DNA of 64,000 nucleotides, from positions 148,318,003 through 148,382,002 of the forward strand of contig NC_035441.2 in assembly GCF_002127325.2 (NCBI RefSeq), read 5' to 3'. The notes under the pieces are model-generated. The model made no database searches. It had not been told where the DNA came from and saw only the letters and a program-made list of their open reading frames with translations. The position numbers and the translations under genes are program-made. Numbering within the stretch: position 1 is the stretch's first letter; each line of letters opens with the position of its first letter. The stretch is from Helianthus annuus (taxonomy: Eukaryota > Streptophyta > Magnoliopsida > Asterales > Asteraceae). Of this stretch, positions 1 through 10,840 are shown one piece after another.

Positions 1-46
1 GTGATACTTTTTAAAAAGATCATAAATTTTAAATATGTTTACTTAC

Positions 47-231
47 AGGTGGTTCAATTTGTTGCTGCACTTCCTCTTCTTTGGTTTTGGGATCATATTC
101 TTCAACCCGGTAAGTTGGTTCTGTCTTGAATACAAAAATAAAAAACATTATAAAATGTAAAAGTTAGCTACATGTGCAGAAGTGATAAAACTTACGTTTG
201 GCTTCAGTTCTTTCTTCGTAATAAGCTTCAT
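47..231 (-). CDS. 5' part of an unidentified host gene (two exons)
   Basis: Two small coding exons are read on the minus strand. Exon 1 (231 to 196) starts with ATG and encodes MKLITKKELKPN, followed by a canonical GTAAG donor. Exon 2 (124 to 47) follows an AAG acceptor and encodes 26 residues, charged and Glu/Gln-rich (it includes YRVEEYDPKTKEEEV), again ending at a GTAAGT donor. Both exons are multiples of three, so the introns are phase 0 and the frame stays open. A TATA box and a CT-rich leader precede the ATG, which supports this start. The gene continues beyond base 1 of the window. I do not recognise the family; the visible part is hydrophilic, without signal peptide or membrane segment. 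This is the best candidate for an intact host gene here. The alternative is a transposon-borne ORF with introns. Confidence 0.55.
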
Positions 232-283
232 TTTGAGAGAAGAGAGAAACTCTTGTAGGTATGTTTTTCAAGCATGTTTACAG

Positions 284-292
284 TTTTATATA
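284..292 (-). promoter_or_regulatory. TATA box of the left-edge gene
   Basis: TATATAAAA on the minus strand, about 55 bases before the ATG at 231. A CT-rich stretch (TTTCTCTCTTCTCTCTC) lies between the two, as is common in plant 5' leaders. Confidence 0.5.
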
Positions 293-1806
293 CATGCTTC
301 TAGGGCTAGGTGGTGGCAGTAAAATGTTGCCACATGTCTCTCCAAATAACTTCTTATTACCCACGTTCCATGTTTTTTGGACTTTTTTAAATTTATTTGG
401 AGGAAACAAAATATTCGAAAAATACTAATGTCAAGTCGTTTTAAAATGAAAACTGAATTATTTTTTTTTTAAATTTTACAGTTATTATTTATGCGTTTGA
501 AATATATTAGAATTGTCTTAAAAATTTTAAATATATATTAAAATTGTGCTTAGATATTCTTTTTTTTTTTTTTGTATCCAATCAACTTTTTTTTTCAAAT
601 AAAGTTGTCATCAACCAACAATATAAAAATACACACTTTTTGGTATCATCTACTTATTTAAAAATTTGAACATATAATTTTTTCCCAGGTTTTGTAATTT
701 TTTTAGAGCAAATTGCTTAAATATAAAGAATGTTGACATGGGAGACCTACACACTGCTCAAATGGTCTATAGGTATATACCTGGGTTTTAATTTTGAATT
801 TCATTTTTGTTTTGAATATGAAGAGCAACTAATTTTTTTAATGCAAAACAGGTTAATACTTGGATTTTGTAACTGCAACGGAGGAGTTTTTTTTTTTTTT
901 AAATATCTCTGTAACTGCAACTTACAGTTTTTTTTTAGTTTGTAATTTTTGTAAATAGAACGTGGCCTGATTTTCAGTTCAAAAGCAAAATGGGTTTTAA
1001 AAAGTCAATTTTCCATCTTAGTAACTGCTCCTTGAATTTCTGATTTTAAAGGGCTAAGATTTAATCTTAGCATGATCTAATGGCTCATATTTCTTATTGT
1101 TCCCATTGACTTTAATGGGAACATAAGAATATATAATTTATATAACTATTGGCTTGTTCAATTTTAGATGAATTTAATTTAATATACCCAAAAACACTTT
1201 GAAAAATAACAAAATTATGATGGAGCCAGGTTCTCGCTGGTCCATTACGAGATTTAAATAGCACCATAACATTTTATGCTAGGAGTCGTAGTTCTACTTG
1301 TCTTGACTTTTCATTTTATTTTGGTTCAGTCGTTTTCGGTTCGTTTTCTTGCCCTACATGCAAGTTTCGAAGTTAACAATTGGACTAGTGACTGAGACCA
1401 TCACTCATGCGTTAATCACTTAAAGCTGTAGTCTTACAAAAAATATCGTGTAATGGCTATCACTGATTTAAACTTTACTTTTGTCCTTTATGAAACTATA
1501 GTGTTTAAATTTGTAAAACTATAAAAAAAAAACATAGCAATTTTTGTTTCATTTCGTTGTGATTGTCGCTTCAATAGATGTTGAATCTCTGATTGAGTGG
1601 AGCTCGACCCTTCTAGACCTTATGGACCCAATGATTTCTTCTTTACTTAATTTGTAAAATAAATTACAAATAAACATATTTTAAAAAATTGTAATAAGTA
1701 AAAACCAACACTTTTTTTCCTTAGCGCATTAAGAGGCCCTGACCGGTGGTTCTCTCCACCCACCTTCAGGGCCAGCCATAATTATAGCACTAGGCCGTGT
1801 TCCTAA
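293..1806. other. AT-rich intergenic DNA
   Basis: AT-rich sequence with T homopolymer runs. The only open frame (730-945) is short, low-complexity and Phe-rich. I see no gene, repeat boundary or RNA gene that I can support. Confidence 0.5.
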
Positions 1807-2746
1807 GACTGGAGGGTATGGGGGCCGGCTTAGACCCGGCGCCGCACCCCCACACCGCCCCCCATAGGAACATCGCGTTTTCTCCGGCTCCCCAACGACA
1901 TGATCGACGGGCCCATTTTCAAAAAACTAGCCGTTTGTAACGGTTATTTTATTAAAAAAAACTTTTTTCACTTTAAATAAATACCGCTTCTCTCATCCAT
2001 TTTTATATCCAAAATCTCAATACTTCTCCCTTCTCTCATCCATTTTTATTAAAAAAAAAACTCCATCTTTTTTATAAAATCATGAATCCGTTCAACCCGA
2101 ACAATCCCAACCCGAACAATCCCAACCCGAACCAAGCTAACTTTTTTTCGACTCCCGCTTACACTCCGACTATCGATCCTTCATGGGTGTCTCCGCAATT
2201 TACGTTTTCGGGTTTCCAACAATCACCCAACGCCTTCAAACAAATGTCTCAAGTTCAACAAATGCAACATTACCAAGCACTCCAACAAATGATGCAACGC
2301 AACTCGTTTGAATCTCTAGCGCAATTTCAATCGCAACCGCCAACATCCCAATCGCAACCCCCGGTTCCACTTGACGATGATGAAGAAGTCGTCCCCGAAT
2401 CGCAACCTCAAAATCTCAATCGCAAAAAAAAAAAACAAGGGGAAGGGGAAGGCGGTTGAAACCGTAGTCGAAACCAAAGGCGGTTCGAAACCAAAGGCAA
2501 GACCTTGGACAAAACTAGAGGAGGAGGCGCTAGCAATTGCGTTTGTTAAGTCCTCAACTTGCCCGATTGTCGGTATGAACCAAAGTTTAATTTTTTTTAA
2601 TTTAAATTTAAAAAGATTTATTTTTCATTTTTACTAATGCATTTCTTTTTTAAATTTAGGGAATAACCAAACGGGTACCAGTTTTTGGAAGGCGATAACG
2701 GAAAGATTTAACGTGATTATGGAGCAATGCCAGATGCGTGATATCG

Positions 2747-4972
2747 TGTAACACCCCGAAATTTAAAAGCTTTATATTAGTATTATATAAAGTACAAAAT
2801 AAACAAGAATGAGCTAACCAGGAAAATAACCCAGTTAGTTGGCTGTCTTGTTTTAAAGCTTGAATGAACTTAAATTGCCAAAGATATAAACTAAATAAAA
2901 GTGGAGGGGCCATTGTTGTTAAAATTGAAACTTAATTTCATAAAACAAAATTTAAAACAAACCAAACACACTCAAATGGTGTCTGGTCGATCAAGAAGCA
3001 GGGGGGCGACAAGGGTTCTTCACCAAACCCTAATTCTCACAAAAAACTACAAATTGAGGGCTTAAATCAAGTTAAAATCGAAATCTAAACATAGATTCGT
3101 GATCACCTCGTCAAGGGGATCATAAGGTATGTCAAATTAGGTTGTTTTGATTCAACCCTAATTCATTGCATGTGATAGAAGTCGAATGTTGAGCTTGATT
3201 ATGTGTTGTAAATATAAAATTGGAAGTGATATAAGGTTTAGGGACAAACCCTAGGTGATTTCTTGTCAAAATCTTGCATGATGTTGTAAGGTTCATAATC
3301 ACCATAGTGAGTGATTAATAAGTTAGTAGAACTTGATAAACACTAGGATTAAGACTCTTGTTTTAGTGTAAATTGAATTTATGAGATAATCTTCGGAAAC
3401 ATTGATGTTAAGACATATGTCAAAATTGTCTAATTGAAGTTAATTTGGGTGATAAATTCAAGTCATGAACTTGGTTTTGATCATGTAGAAATCTGAACCG
3501 CTAGGTGTTTGATAAAACGCCTAAATGAGGGTTAAAATGTTAAAAGTTGGGTGAAAACGCAGATTTGACTATGTTAGAAAATAATGCGTTAAAGCTTATG
3601 AAAGAGTTCTAAACTTGTTATGAATTGAACTCTTTAGGCAAGGAATCCGGAACGTCAAGCGGACACGCCGGAGGGGATACGCGTGGAAAAGGTGTGCTTT
3701 AAAGGTACGTGACTTTTAGTCTCGTTAAATTATGCATATATGTTTGGGTTTAATGTATAAATGGAGTCGTAGTGTAATAGATGCATTTGATGTGTCTTTA
3801 AAGTGGCAAAGTTCACTCGCCATCAAACGGGTCAAAATAAAGGTTTGGAACTGGGTTTGGCTTATTAATAAAGTGATGGTTTTCACTATGTAGTCAAACG
3901 GGTCGAATTGATGCCATAGAAAGAATCATGAAAGTAGCGACTTGAAAATCTCGTATGTTGTTAAGTGTTGGATTGCACTACGCTTATGAATTTAGCTATG
4001 ATACTTAAAGTTGTGAATCCAGGTTATCGGATCAAACAATAAAAAGTAAGTTGCAAATGTCGCTTGAAACGGAATGTTTGAATTCCGAGGAAACAAGCTT
4101 TTAGTTCTAAGGGAACACAAAGCCATGAATGGCGCAATTACGCCAAGTTTATAAGCCCGGGGAATTGGGTAACCATGCCTAAGAGTAATAAGAAACTGAA
4201 ATGTGGAATAATGTAACTACGGTTAATGGGTCGGATAATCAAAATAAGGAAATCGGGAACGAATCGCTGGTAACTCGGTTTCCGTGATGTGAAATTTACA
4301 TGGTTAGGTCCGTAATTTTATTACGGACTCATAGGAAAAAGAACCGGTTAAAACGGACCAGCGAGTAAAAAGTTATGACCATTTGAAGTTGGAAAAATTG
4401 TGAAATTCCGGAGCTGGGCAGAAATGCAGGTTTTAAACCTGCACCTGCTGGAAAAAGGGTTCTCCCGCACCACGCGGAAGATCTCATTCGATCCCCCGCG
4501 ACACGCGGAAGCTGCCGTGACACGCGACGGCCTACGTGAATTCTCCCGCGACACGCGGCAGGTTCGGGATTGGAAAATAATTATTTTTTTTATAATTTGA
4601 CGCATGAACTTGTTTATACATTTCATTTAAATGTCAAAACTAACATTATAACTGGTTTTGACTCTAGGTAGTGATGTGGACATTCCGGATGGTGATCAAG
4701 CATGCTTTCAAGAACCGAACACTAATTTTTGAAGCTTCCGCGTTAAACTTAACTTTGTCTAGACTATGATGATGCTGTAAATGATTTGTTAACTATGTTT
4801 TGAATGTTTAAACTAGTCGGTAGTTGACTAGTAGGTATTACCTTAAAACTTGTGTGGTACGTATCATGAATATGTATGATCTACAAACATGAAAACTTTT
4901 TGTAAACTCTGATTTAGTATGAAATTCATGTAAATTATTATTAAATCTAGTCCTTTTAATAAGGGTCTTACA
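2747..4972 (+). mobile_element. Solo LTR, family A, copy 1
   Basis: The 2226-bp insert begins TGTAACACCCCG and ends GGGTCTTACA, and is flanked by the 5-bp direct repeat TATCG (2742-2746 and 4973-4977). TG...CA ends, a 5-bp TSD and the lack of any gag or pol sequence fit a solo LTR. A homologous 2214-bp copy in the opposite orientation lies at 17699-19912. It interrupts the Harbinger ORF1 exactly between two codons' worth of intact sequence, so it is younger than that element. A cluster of CCGCG-ACA-CGCGG words sits at 4465-4558. Confidence 0.85.
4465..4558. repeat. Cluster of CCGCGACACGCGG palindromic words in solo LTR
   Basis: There are four variants of a 13-base near-palindrome at 4465-4477, 4496-4508, about 4514-4530 (imperfect) and 4546-4558. 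Arms are CCGCG/CGCGG with a 3-base centre. GC content here is far above that of the surrounding LTR. Confidence 0.8.
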
Positions 4973-5994
4973 TATCGATTCCGTCTCTGGCAAGTGGCGT
5001 AAAATGAGCAAGGCCATCAACACCTTTAGCGGGTTTTATAACCAAATTTACACTAATTCTCCTAGTGGGAGTAACGACGATGACATTCTCAACCTTGCTT
5101 TGGCTAAATGGGACTCTAAAAATTCAACGCCTTTCCAACACCTCCGAGCATGGAACGTTTTAAAGAAAGAAAACAAATGGAGGCCGGTTCCAAATGAGGC
5201 CGCAACCGCCAAACGGAGTAAAACTTCTGAGTCCGGAAGTTATAGTGCGGGAGGCTCCACCGCTCGTTGTCAAATCGACATAAACGAAGACCCGGAATTT
5301 GACGAGGAGGTGTTGCCCGTTCACGAGTCGGAGCGTCCCTCCGGAATGGACAAAGCAAAAAAAGAGGCGGCCGGAAAGAGAAAAGGGGGCGGCTCGAGCC
5401 AAACGTCTTCCGGGGCGGGTTCGAAAATGGACGAGTTGATATCCGAATTCCGTTCGTTCAAAGAGCTCACGGCGGAAAAATATAGTTATAAGAAAACCTT
5501 GTCGGCCGACTATACTCGAGCGGAGGATTTTAGGATTATGAGGTTGGATCTCGACTCGGTTCCGGAGGATGAACGCGAGGTTTACCGAAGGATGAAAGAG
5601 GAAGTTAAGGAAAAATGGACATCGTAGGTTGTTTCGTATTTTTTTAGTCGTATCGTTATTTTTTTTCGCTTTTATGTTTTCCGTTTCTAGGATTAGTAAT
5701 TTTAGTTTTTAGGAAATGTAATTTTTTTATGTTATGAAATGGATTTAATTATGCTGTTTTATGTTTTAATTTTTAATTTTATTTAATTTTTAAGAAGTTT
5801 TTTATCAAGTTAATTAAAAAAAAGTTAAAAAATTATAACATAATTGTGTGGGGTAGACCCATCCTCCACCCCCTTCAAAATGCAAGGAGGGCCATCCCAT
5901 GGAGGATGGTGATGTGGCATCTACGTGGCGGCCCATTCTCATGGGGATGACCCTCCCCATACCCTCTAGTCTAATTACTACATCCTGTTTAAGT

Positions 5995-6693
5995 AGGAAT
6001 GACAATGGACCGGGCTTGGGCCGGGTTTTGGTAATCCCAGGCCCGTACCCGGTTATAATTCTTTGTCCCATATCCGACCCGTTATCCGTCGGGTATTTGT
6101 CGGGTAATTACCCGTCGTGTATCGGGCATACCCGCGGGTATCAGGTATACCCGTTAATTTCATAAAAATACCCGTTGGGACAAATGTGTAATTTTTACTT
6201 TAATGTTTATATAATTTGCTATTTTAACGATTATAACAAATGAAAATATGATTAATAACTAACATATCATATATAGACGTAATATACCGAACTAAATCAA
6301 AACGATTACTTATTTAAGTAATTAGACTACCTAATTGCATAAACATCTACGTAATAAAGGATAATAGCTTCCATATCAAATATACATGCTCAAAAATAAG
6401 TTATTTGTTCACTAAGCACCTGCCAAATACATATCCACATATGACTATAGAGAAGGTAATAAGTACATGTACTAAGTATATATATATATAATATGATACT
6501 TTCGGGCATTATTCGGGTAAATGGGCCGGGTATCGGACGGGTATCACTAAATCCCATACCCGTACCCATACCCGATTTTTTTCTTTTTTAAGCCCGTACC
6601 CGACCCATACCCATTGGGCTTCGGGTATACCCGGCCCATATGCTTCGGGTTTCGAGTATACCCGTTGGGATTGGGCTTTTTTGCCATCCATAT
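5995..6693. mobile_element. hAT-type non-autonomous element rich in GGGTA/TACCC motifs
   Basis: Flanked by the 8-bp direct repeat GTTTAAGT (5987-5994 and 6694-6701). The ends are AGGAATGACAATGG and ...TTGCCATCCATAT, an imperfect inverted repeat. The two subterminal regions are full of GGGTAT / ATACCC words in opposite sense. The 8-bp TSD is typical of hAT. It carries no coding sequence. A related fragment is at 9267-9335. Confidence 0.65.
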
Positions 6694-6778
6694 GTTTAAG
6701 TGAAACACAAATTGTTAAATTGCATTTGATTAATGAAAAGTTTTCAATGCAATCTAACAATTTGTGTTTCACTTAAAC
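6694..6778. repeat. Foldback: 33-bp inverted repeat with 19-bp spacer
   Basis: The arms 6694-6726 and 6746-6778 are complementary with one mismatch (GTTTAAGTGAAACACAAATT at the outer end). The outer 8 bases coincide with the TSD of the neighbouring hAT-type element, so that element landed at the very end of this foldback. It may be a miniature element or an end-to-end junction product. Confidence 0.8.
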
Positions 6779-7330
6779 CAATTGTCGAATCCCCTATTCC
6801 CTGACGTCGTTCAGAGGTTTTGGCGGTACTAACCTTAGATTCGGTGAGCTCCGGTTCAGGCTCGTCATCTCGCTGTCGCGGTGGCAGTTCATCTTGCGGA
6901 GTGTCGGTCTCAGGCTGCATCCACATGAAACTCTAGTTAGAGGGCCCGAGGGGGTTCACCCCGTGGGCACTCCGACGCTCAAGTCAGTATCTTGTATGGT
7001 AAAGATGTTATAAGTGTAAGTATAATTTAGAGAGAGATAGTAGAGTGACAGGAGTAATCTTAGAGAAGTGGAGTAAGTAGTAACCTTTTTTGTGGGGAAA
7101 ATCTCTTCTGTCCTTTCTTGAGGAAGGAAGTTCTCTTAATGTAGTGAGATAGTTGGGTCATGGCCCTAATGGGCCGATCCAAGAGTGGGCTTATCAGGAC
7201 GTGGCCCACTCAGACCAACTAAACATACCGAGAAAGACACAAGTGGGCTCGAGCCCAGCCACCAATCTAGGGCGATGAGCCCGGACGAGGAGCCCAAGCG
7301 GGGACCCTCGTCGTCACCAATATAATGATA
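6779..7330 (-). other. Likely LTR/leader remnant of a plant Gypsy-type retrotransposon
   Basis: On the minus strand this region reads like the R-U5 and leader of plant Gypsy LTRs, including GACTTGAGCGTCGGAGTGCC followed by a GC-rich CGGGGTGAACCCCC stretch. An open frame at 6744-6926 (minus) is Glu/Asp/Arg-rich and unrecognised. No element ends or TSD could be placed. Confidence 0.35.
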
Positions 7331-7679
7331 ATATGAATTCCATTACTAGCGTGTACTAGAATCGAAATGAGATTACTCAAGCTTCTTATGTAAATGAATT
7401 AAATATCCCCTTCCAAAATTTAAAGGAACTCAACAAAAAAAAATTGGAATCTCTAACACCCTCTTTGTCATTGCCTCCCCATTACCACCGCGCACGGTCC
7501 AATGATGGCGGTGATGATATCCGTAGGAGGGTTGGAGGTACAAGTGGCGACGACAATGTTTGCGGCATCAGCATAACAATAGCGGCAACAACAGTAGCAG
7601 CAAGTCAGCAATGAGCGGTAAGTGGCAACATTGATGAAAGATTTTAGTTCTTTCATAATTGTCACTTAAAATGTATCAC

Positions 7680-8190
7680 AAATTCTAGTTCTTTTTATAA
7701 ACTTCCAAAGTCATTAATAGACTTTTCCAAATCTAGTTCTTCAAATTACAATTATTTTGACATATTAATTCCAAAACCTATAAAAGTTCTTTGAACCAAG
7801 CACGTAGTTTTTAAATACCTCACAAACTAAATGAAAACAAAAAAATATATATATATATAAATGAAGACAAAAACCAAGGAAATATGGAGAATGTGTAAAA
7901 GGTTGAATATGCATAGAACCCCACTGAGATACACAACCGGCGGTGGGAAGGGAAACTTCCCAAACGGAGTCAGTACCTAACAAAAATACACTATTTATTT
8001 AATAAACAAATGAATTATAAATGAACATCACCATCAAAATAAGGTCAAGTCCAGAAGAATGGCAGCCATGCGTATCTTTTATGAGTTTAAAAATTAAAAT
8101 TGTTAATTTAGAATGCAATTAGTCCACACTTTACATGTTTAGTGGTACAACTAGCACGTTAGCACATCGTGTGATGTGGAGATGCCGCCA
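7680..8190 (+). repeat. Dispersed duplication, copy 1
   Basis: Non-coding sequence clearly alignable by eye with 11640-12200. Shared segments include GAATGTGTAAAAG, GCATAGAACCCCAC, AACATCACCATCAAAA and the end AGCACATC..GTGATGTGGAG. The copies are diverged by many substitutions and small indels. No terminal inverted repeat or target duplication was found. Confidence 0.75.
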
Positions 8191-8548
8191 TAAGACGGCC
8201 AACAAGACTTTGCAAGTTAATATGCGACTTGCTGAAACGATGTGGAACTTGGACAAGGCACTTGGCATGTTAACAACACATTATTGTTTTGGTCAAAAAT
8301 CAGTTTAAGGATAATGTAACCAAATTTTGATTGTGAGGTAGAGTGCTAATGTGTACGAACAATTGAGTGATCAAAGTATAGAGTAAAAATGACAATGAAC
8401 ACCGATATTTATACGGGGAAAAAACACTTGATCCTTGATAGATCTTCGGCACAAAAAACCTCGGGTGATGGAAACTATCGATCACCAAATGTATAACAAA
8501 AACAAGTAATGATCCTTGTACAACTTCGGAAGATAATGAGCTCAATAC

Positions 8549-8715
8549 CAGGGGCGGATGTATATAGATATAAGGGGTAGCCTCCGCTACGGCTTGGCGC
8601 TCCGGCGGTAGCGTAAAATTAGTGTAAATTTTGAAAAAATTTGACGTTTTTTCGATTTCGTTACCGCTTATTTATAAAACGTTACCGCTTGGCGCGAATC
8701 CTAGATCCGCCACTG
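8549..8715. mobile_element. hAT-type MITE, 167 bp
   Basis: Termini are CAGGGGCGGATGTA and the complement of CAGTGGCGGATCTAGG. The flanking 8-bp direct repeat CTCAATAC (8541-8548 and 8716-8723) is perfect. No coding capacity. Similar GGCGG ends are seen in the MITE at 55482-55652. Confidence 0.85.
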
Positions 8716-9266
8716 CTCAATACAATGGTAACTAGTGTGTAATTTGCGAGAGAGAGAGTATGAGAGAGTTGTGTGTTCGAGTGATAGCTAGTAAACTGTT
8801 GTGTTGTGCCTAAAATGAGCTCATAATCCCCTTTTAAAAATAGAAACTATAACATAACAAACAAAGCAAAAATGGTGCAAGTATCCCCATGTTCTCCATA
8901 ACGGCTACACTTTTCCAAACACGTGCGAATAGAGAGCATATTCCCTGAAGTATTAGCATTAACCAAGTCCAATTCGTTATATTCCTGCAAATGCAAGATT
9001 TAAACAAAGGATACAATTGTTAGTAAATGTAAACAATAATAAGGATCCATGATCCTCAGACTTCCTGCACCATCTGTTGCCAAATCTAAGGATATATGAT
9101 CTATAGTATTAAAAATTAACCCCTAACAATTATGGCTTAATTATTTTTGCCTGGTTACAAGCTGCTAGTTTAGTGGGCAACGTTTTGTAACGATGTGGGG
9201 TGTCGCCGTGTCGGTATGACAACAGGCCTGATTACAAGGCATCGTGGTCAATTCATAGGCAATTAG

Positions 9267-9335
9267 GGATGACAATGGGGCGAGTATTGGTAATTTCAGT
9301 CACACACCCAGTTGTAAGACATCGTCCCTGAAGAA
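9267..9335. mobile_element. Truncated copy of the 5995-type hAT element
   Basis: AGGGATGACAATGGGGCG, then TTGGTAAT and a CACCCAGTTGTAAGACATCGTCCC stretch in part, aligns with the left end of the element at 5995. Only about 70 bases are kept. Confidence 0.45.
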
Positions 9336-10139
9336 ACACTAAGTCAACAATATGTTAAACTCAACCGGTTTGCCTCGTAACGGGGGTTCAATCTCTGTTC
9401 TTTTCTCACTAAACAGTTCGATTCTTGTTCAGGAATCCTGCAAAACGAAAGCAACACCGGTGAATTCGTTACAAGGAGGAGAGGTTGGGGTTCTCCTTGT
9501 AACCACCCTCTGGCGTGAGAATAAGTATTCAATTTGAGGAATAAAAGTGTGTATAGAGTGAGAGAGTGAAAGAAACGATCCTTAAACCTAGAGGTTAAGT
9601 CCTCTATTTATAGCCAAAGATTTGTGAAGGTGAAAGGGGGCGCCAGTTGGTCCTTCGCCAGCTGTCCAGTCGTGGAGAATATCCCTTCTGTCCCCTCTGA
9701 AATGACCAGGCCAACGTCCTGCACTAGGGTTGACGTGGCACACGATTGCTCGTTCCACCTCAACGTCCTTTAGAACTTCCTGTCGGGTTGTCCCTGGCTG
9801 TCCTTTGAGAATCTTGTGACAAGCGCTGACATCCAATGATTGGTGCCACGTGGTGTCCTTCCTTGTCTGTTGGGAATATCCTCTCTATCGCCAGGTGTAT
9901 CCCTTGTCCTTCTAGATCCTTCTAAATGACGAGGACGTGTCTCCGAAGTGGTGTGGTCTCAGTAATGTGCGTCCGTGCATGTTATCTGGGACCATACCTC
10001 TTCAAGTCCCCCTAGTCCAGTGTTGTTTCTAGAGGAGTGTGTCTGTTGGAAGCAACTCTGGACTTATAAGGCATTTTGGGTTTCGGTATGCACATATAAG
10101 TTGAAATGGCATCTGGGAAAATGGTGTATTCAACTGAGA
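9336..10139. other. Probable 5' region of a decayed retroelement, no gene
   Basis: Contains short unconvincing open frames on both strands. The stretch with GGCGTGAGAATAAG and the TATTTATAG sequence resembles the region after the Copia element at 40713-40910, and both lie upstream of gypsy-type transposase pseudogenes. I infer that both are flanks of the same element type. Confidence 0.3.
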
Positions 10140-10400
10140 TTAAGCGGCGCGTGGATTATGGCTTACTCAAAAGAAAAAAAATGGCGCATGGAAAATGGCG
10201 TACTCAGATAAGCCAAAAGTCACATGGTGTACTCAAATGAGTCAAAACGGCGCATGAAACATAGCGTACTTAAACGAGTCAAAATGACATATGGAACATG
10301 GCGTACTCAAACGATTCAAAACGGCGTAGCATACTCAAACGAGTCAAAACAACGTATGGAACATGGCATGCTCAAATGAGCCAAAATGGCGCATGGGAAC
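10140..10400 (+). repeat. Degenerate minisatellite, unit about 36-38 bp
   Basis: Six to seven diverged copies of a unit containing ATGGCGTACTCAAACGAG followed by TCAAAACGGCGCATGGAAC. It lies upstream of the pseudogene at 10841, in what looks like an element's 5' untranslated region. Confidence 0.75.
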
Positions 10401-10690
10401 AGTGATTTGTGTTTCTACTAAGTGAAGTTTTTGTTAAGCATGTGTGCTGATGGTTGGTGAGATTGATGGCGACATATGTCACTTTAGCACTGCAGGTTGA
10501 GGTGGTTGTCACATTGGGGAGTGTATGAGTCACTTTTGCAGGGGTTACGTCAGGGTGTCAGTTTACTTTTTCGGGGATATCAGGCGCGTGGCGACCACGC
10601 GCTCTAAAGTGGAGCCTTTTCAGTTTCTTCCGCCTGACGTGTTATTTGCCTATTGGATGGGGTTCCCCACTTGTCGGTACTGTTCCCCAT

Positions 10691-10716
10691 CGCATTAAAT
10701 GCGATGGATATAAATA
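10691..10716 (+). promoter_or_regulatory. Palindrome plus TATA box upstream of 10841 pseudogene
   Basis: CGCATTAAATGCG (10691-10703) is followed at once by TATAAATA (10709-10716). The ATG at 10841 is about 130 bases downstream. The arrangement suggests the core promoter of the retroelement. Confidence 0.45.
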
Positions 10717-10840
10717 CCAGAGGTCCTTCCTTCGTAGAGAAAACCCTTCCATTTTCTGCTTTGCAAATTCACTCTTAAACCTTCTGGATTTCCTTCATCC
10801 AAATCTTACAATCTCTTCACACAAGCACTGATCTTCCACC

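Larger units (their letters stand above)
2082..5627 (+). pseudogene. Harbinger ORF1-like Myb/SANT protein with NAM-associated C-terminal region, broken
   Basis: The start is the ATG at 2082, giving an Asn/Pro-rich (NPNNPNP) and Gln-rich N-terminus. A basic stretch follows, coded by a run of A at about 2423-2434 where the frame must shift to continue into GKAVETVVETK. A SANT-like segment begins WTKLEEEALAIAF. A GT-AG intron spans 2573-2659, and the next exon reads GTSFWKAITERFNVIMEQC. At codon Asp-Ile the frame is cut by a solo LTR (2747-4972). It resumes at 4973 with SGKWRKMSKAINTFSGFYNQ and the family motif PFQHLRAWNVLKKENKW, then a Lys/Glu-rich C-terminal region, and stops at 5625-5627. Such proteins are often annotated as NAM-associated or GST-T3-like and act as DNA-binding partners of the Harbinger transposase. 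The poly-A frameshift could be a sequencing error; the LTR insertion is certain. Confidence 0.75.
1807..5971 (+). mobile_element. PIF/Harbinger-type DNA transposon, ORF1-only, interrupted
   Basis: The ends are GACTGGAGGGTATGGGG on the left and the complement of GACTAGAGGGTATGGGG on the right. They are flanked by a direct TAA (1804-1806 and 5972-5974), the TWA-type target duplication of PIF/Harbinger. The inside carries an ORF1-type Myb/SANT-like gene but no sequence I can read as a DDE transposase, so the copy is non-autonomous. A 2.2-kb solo LTR sits in the coding region; without it the element is about 1.9 kb. A hAT-type element lies only 16 bases beyond the right TAA. The family is assigned from TIR, TSD and ORF1. 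Confidence 0.75.

Noticed and set aside
5116..5402. Two minus-strand frames over the Harbinger ORF1
   Set aside because: Shadows of the plus-strand coding sequence, which has the family motifs.
9344..9836. Three frames of 61-82 codons on both strands
   Set aside because: Mutually overlapping, no motif, and inside what looks like a retroelement 5' region.
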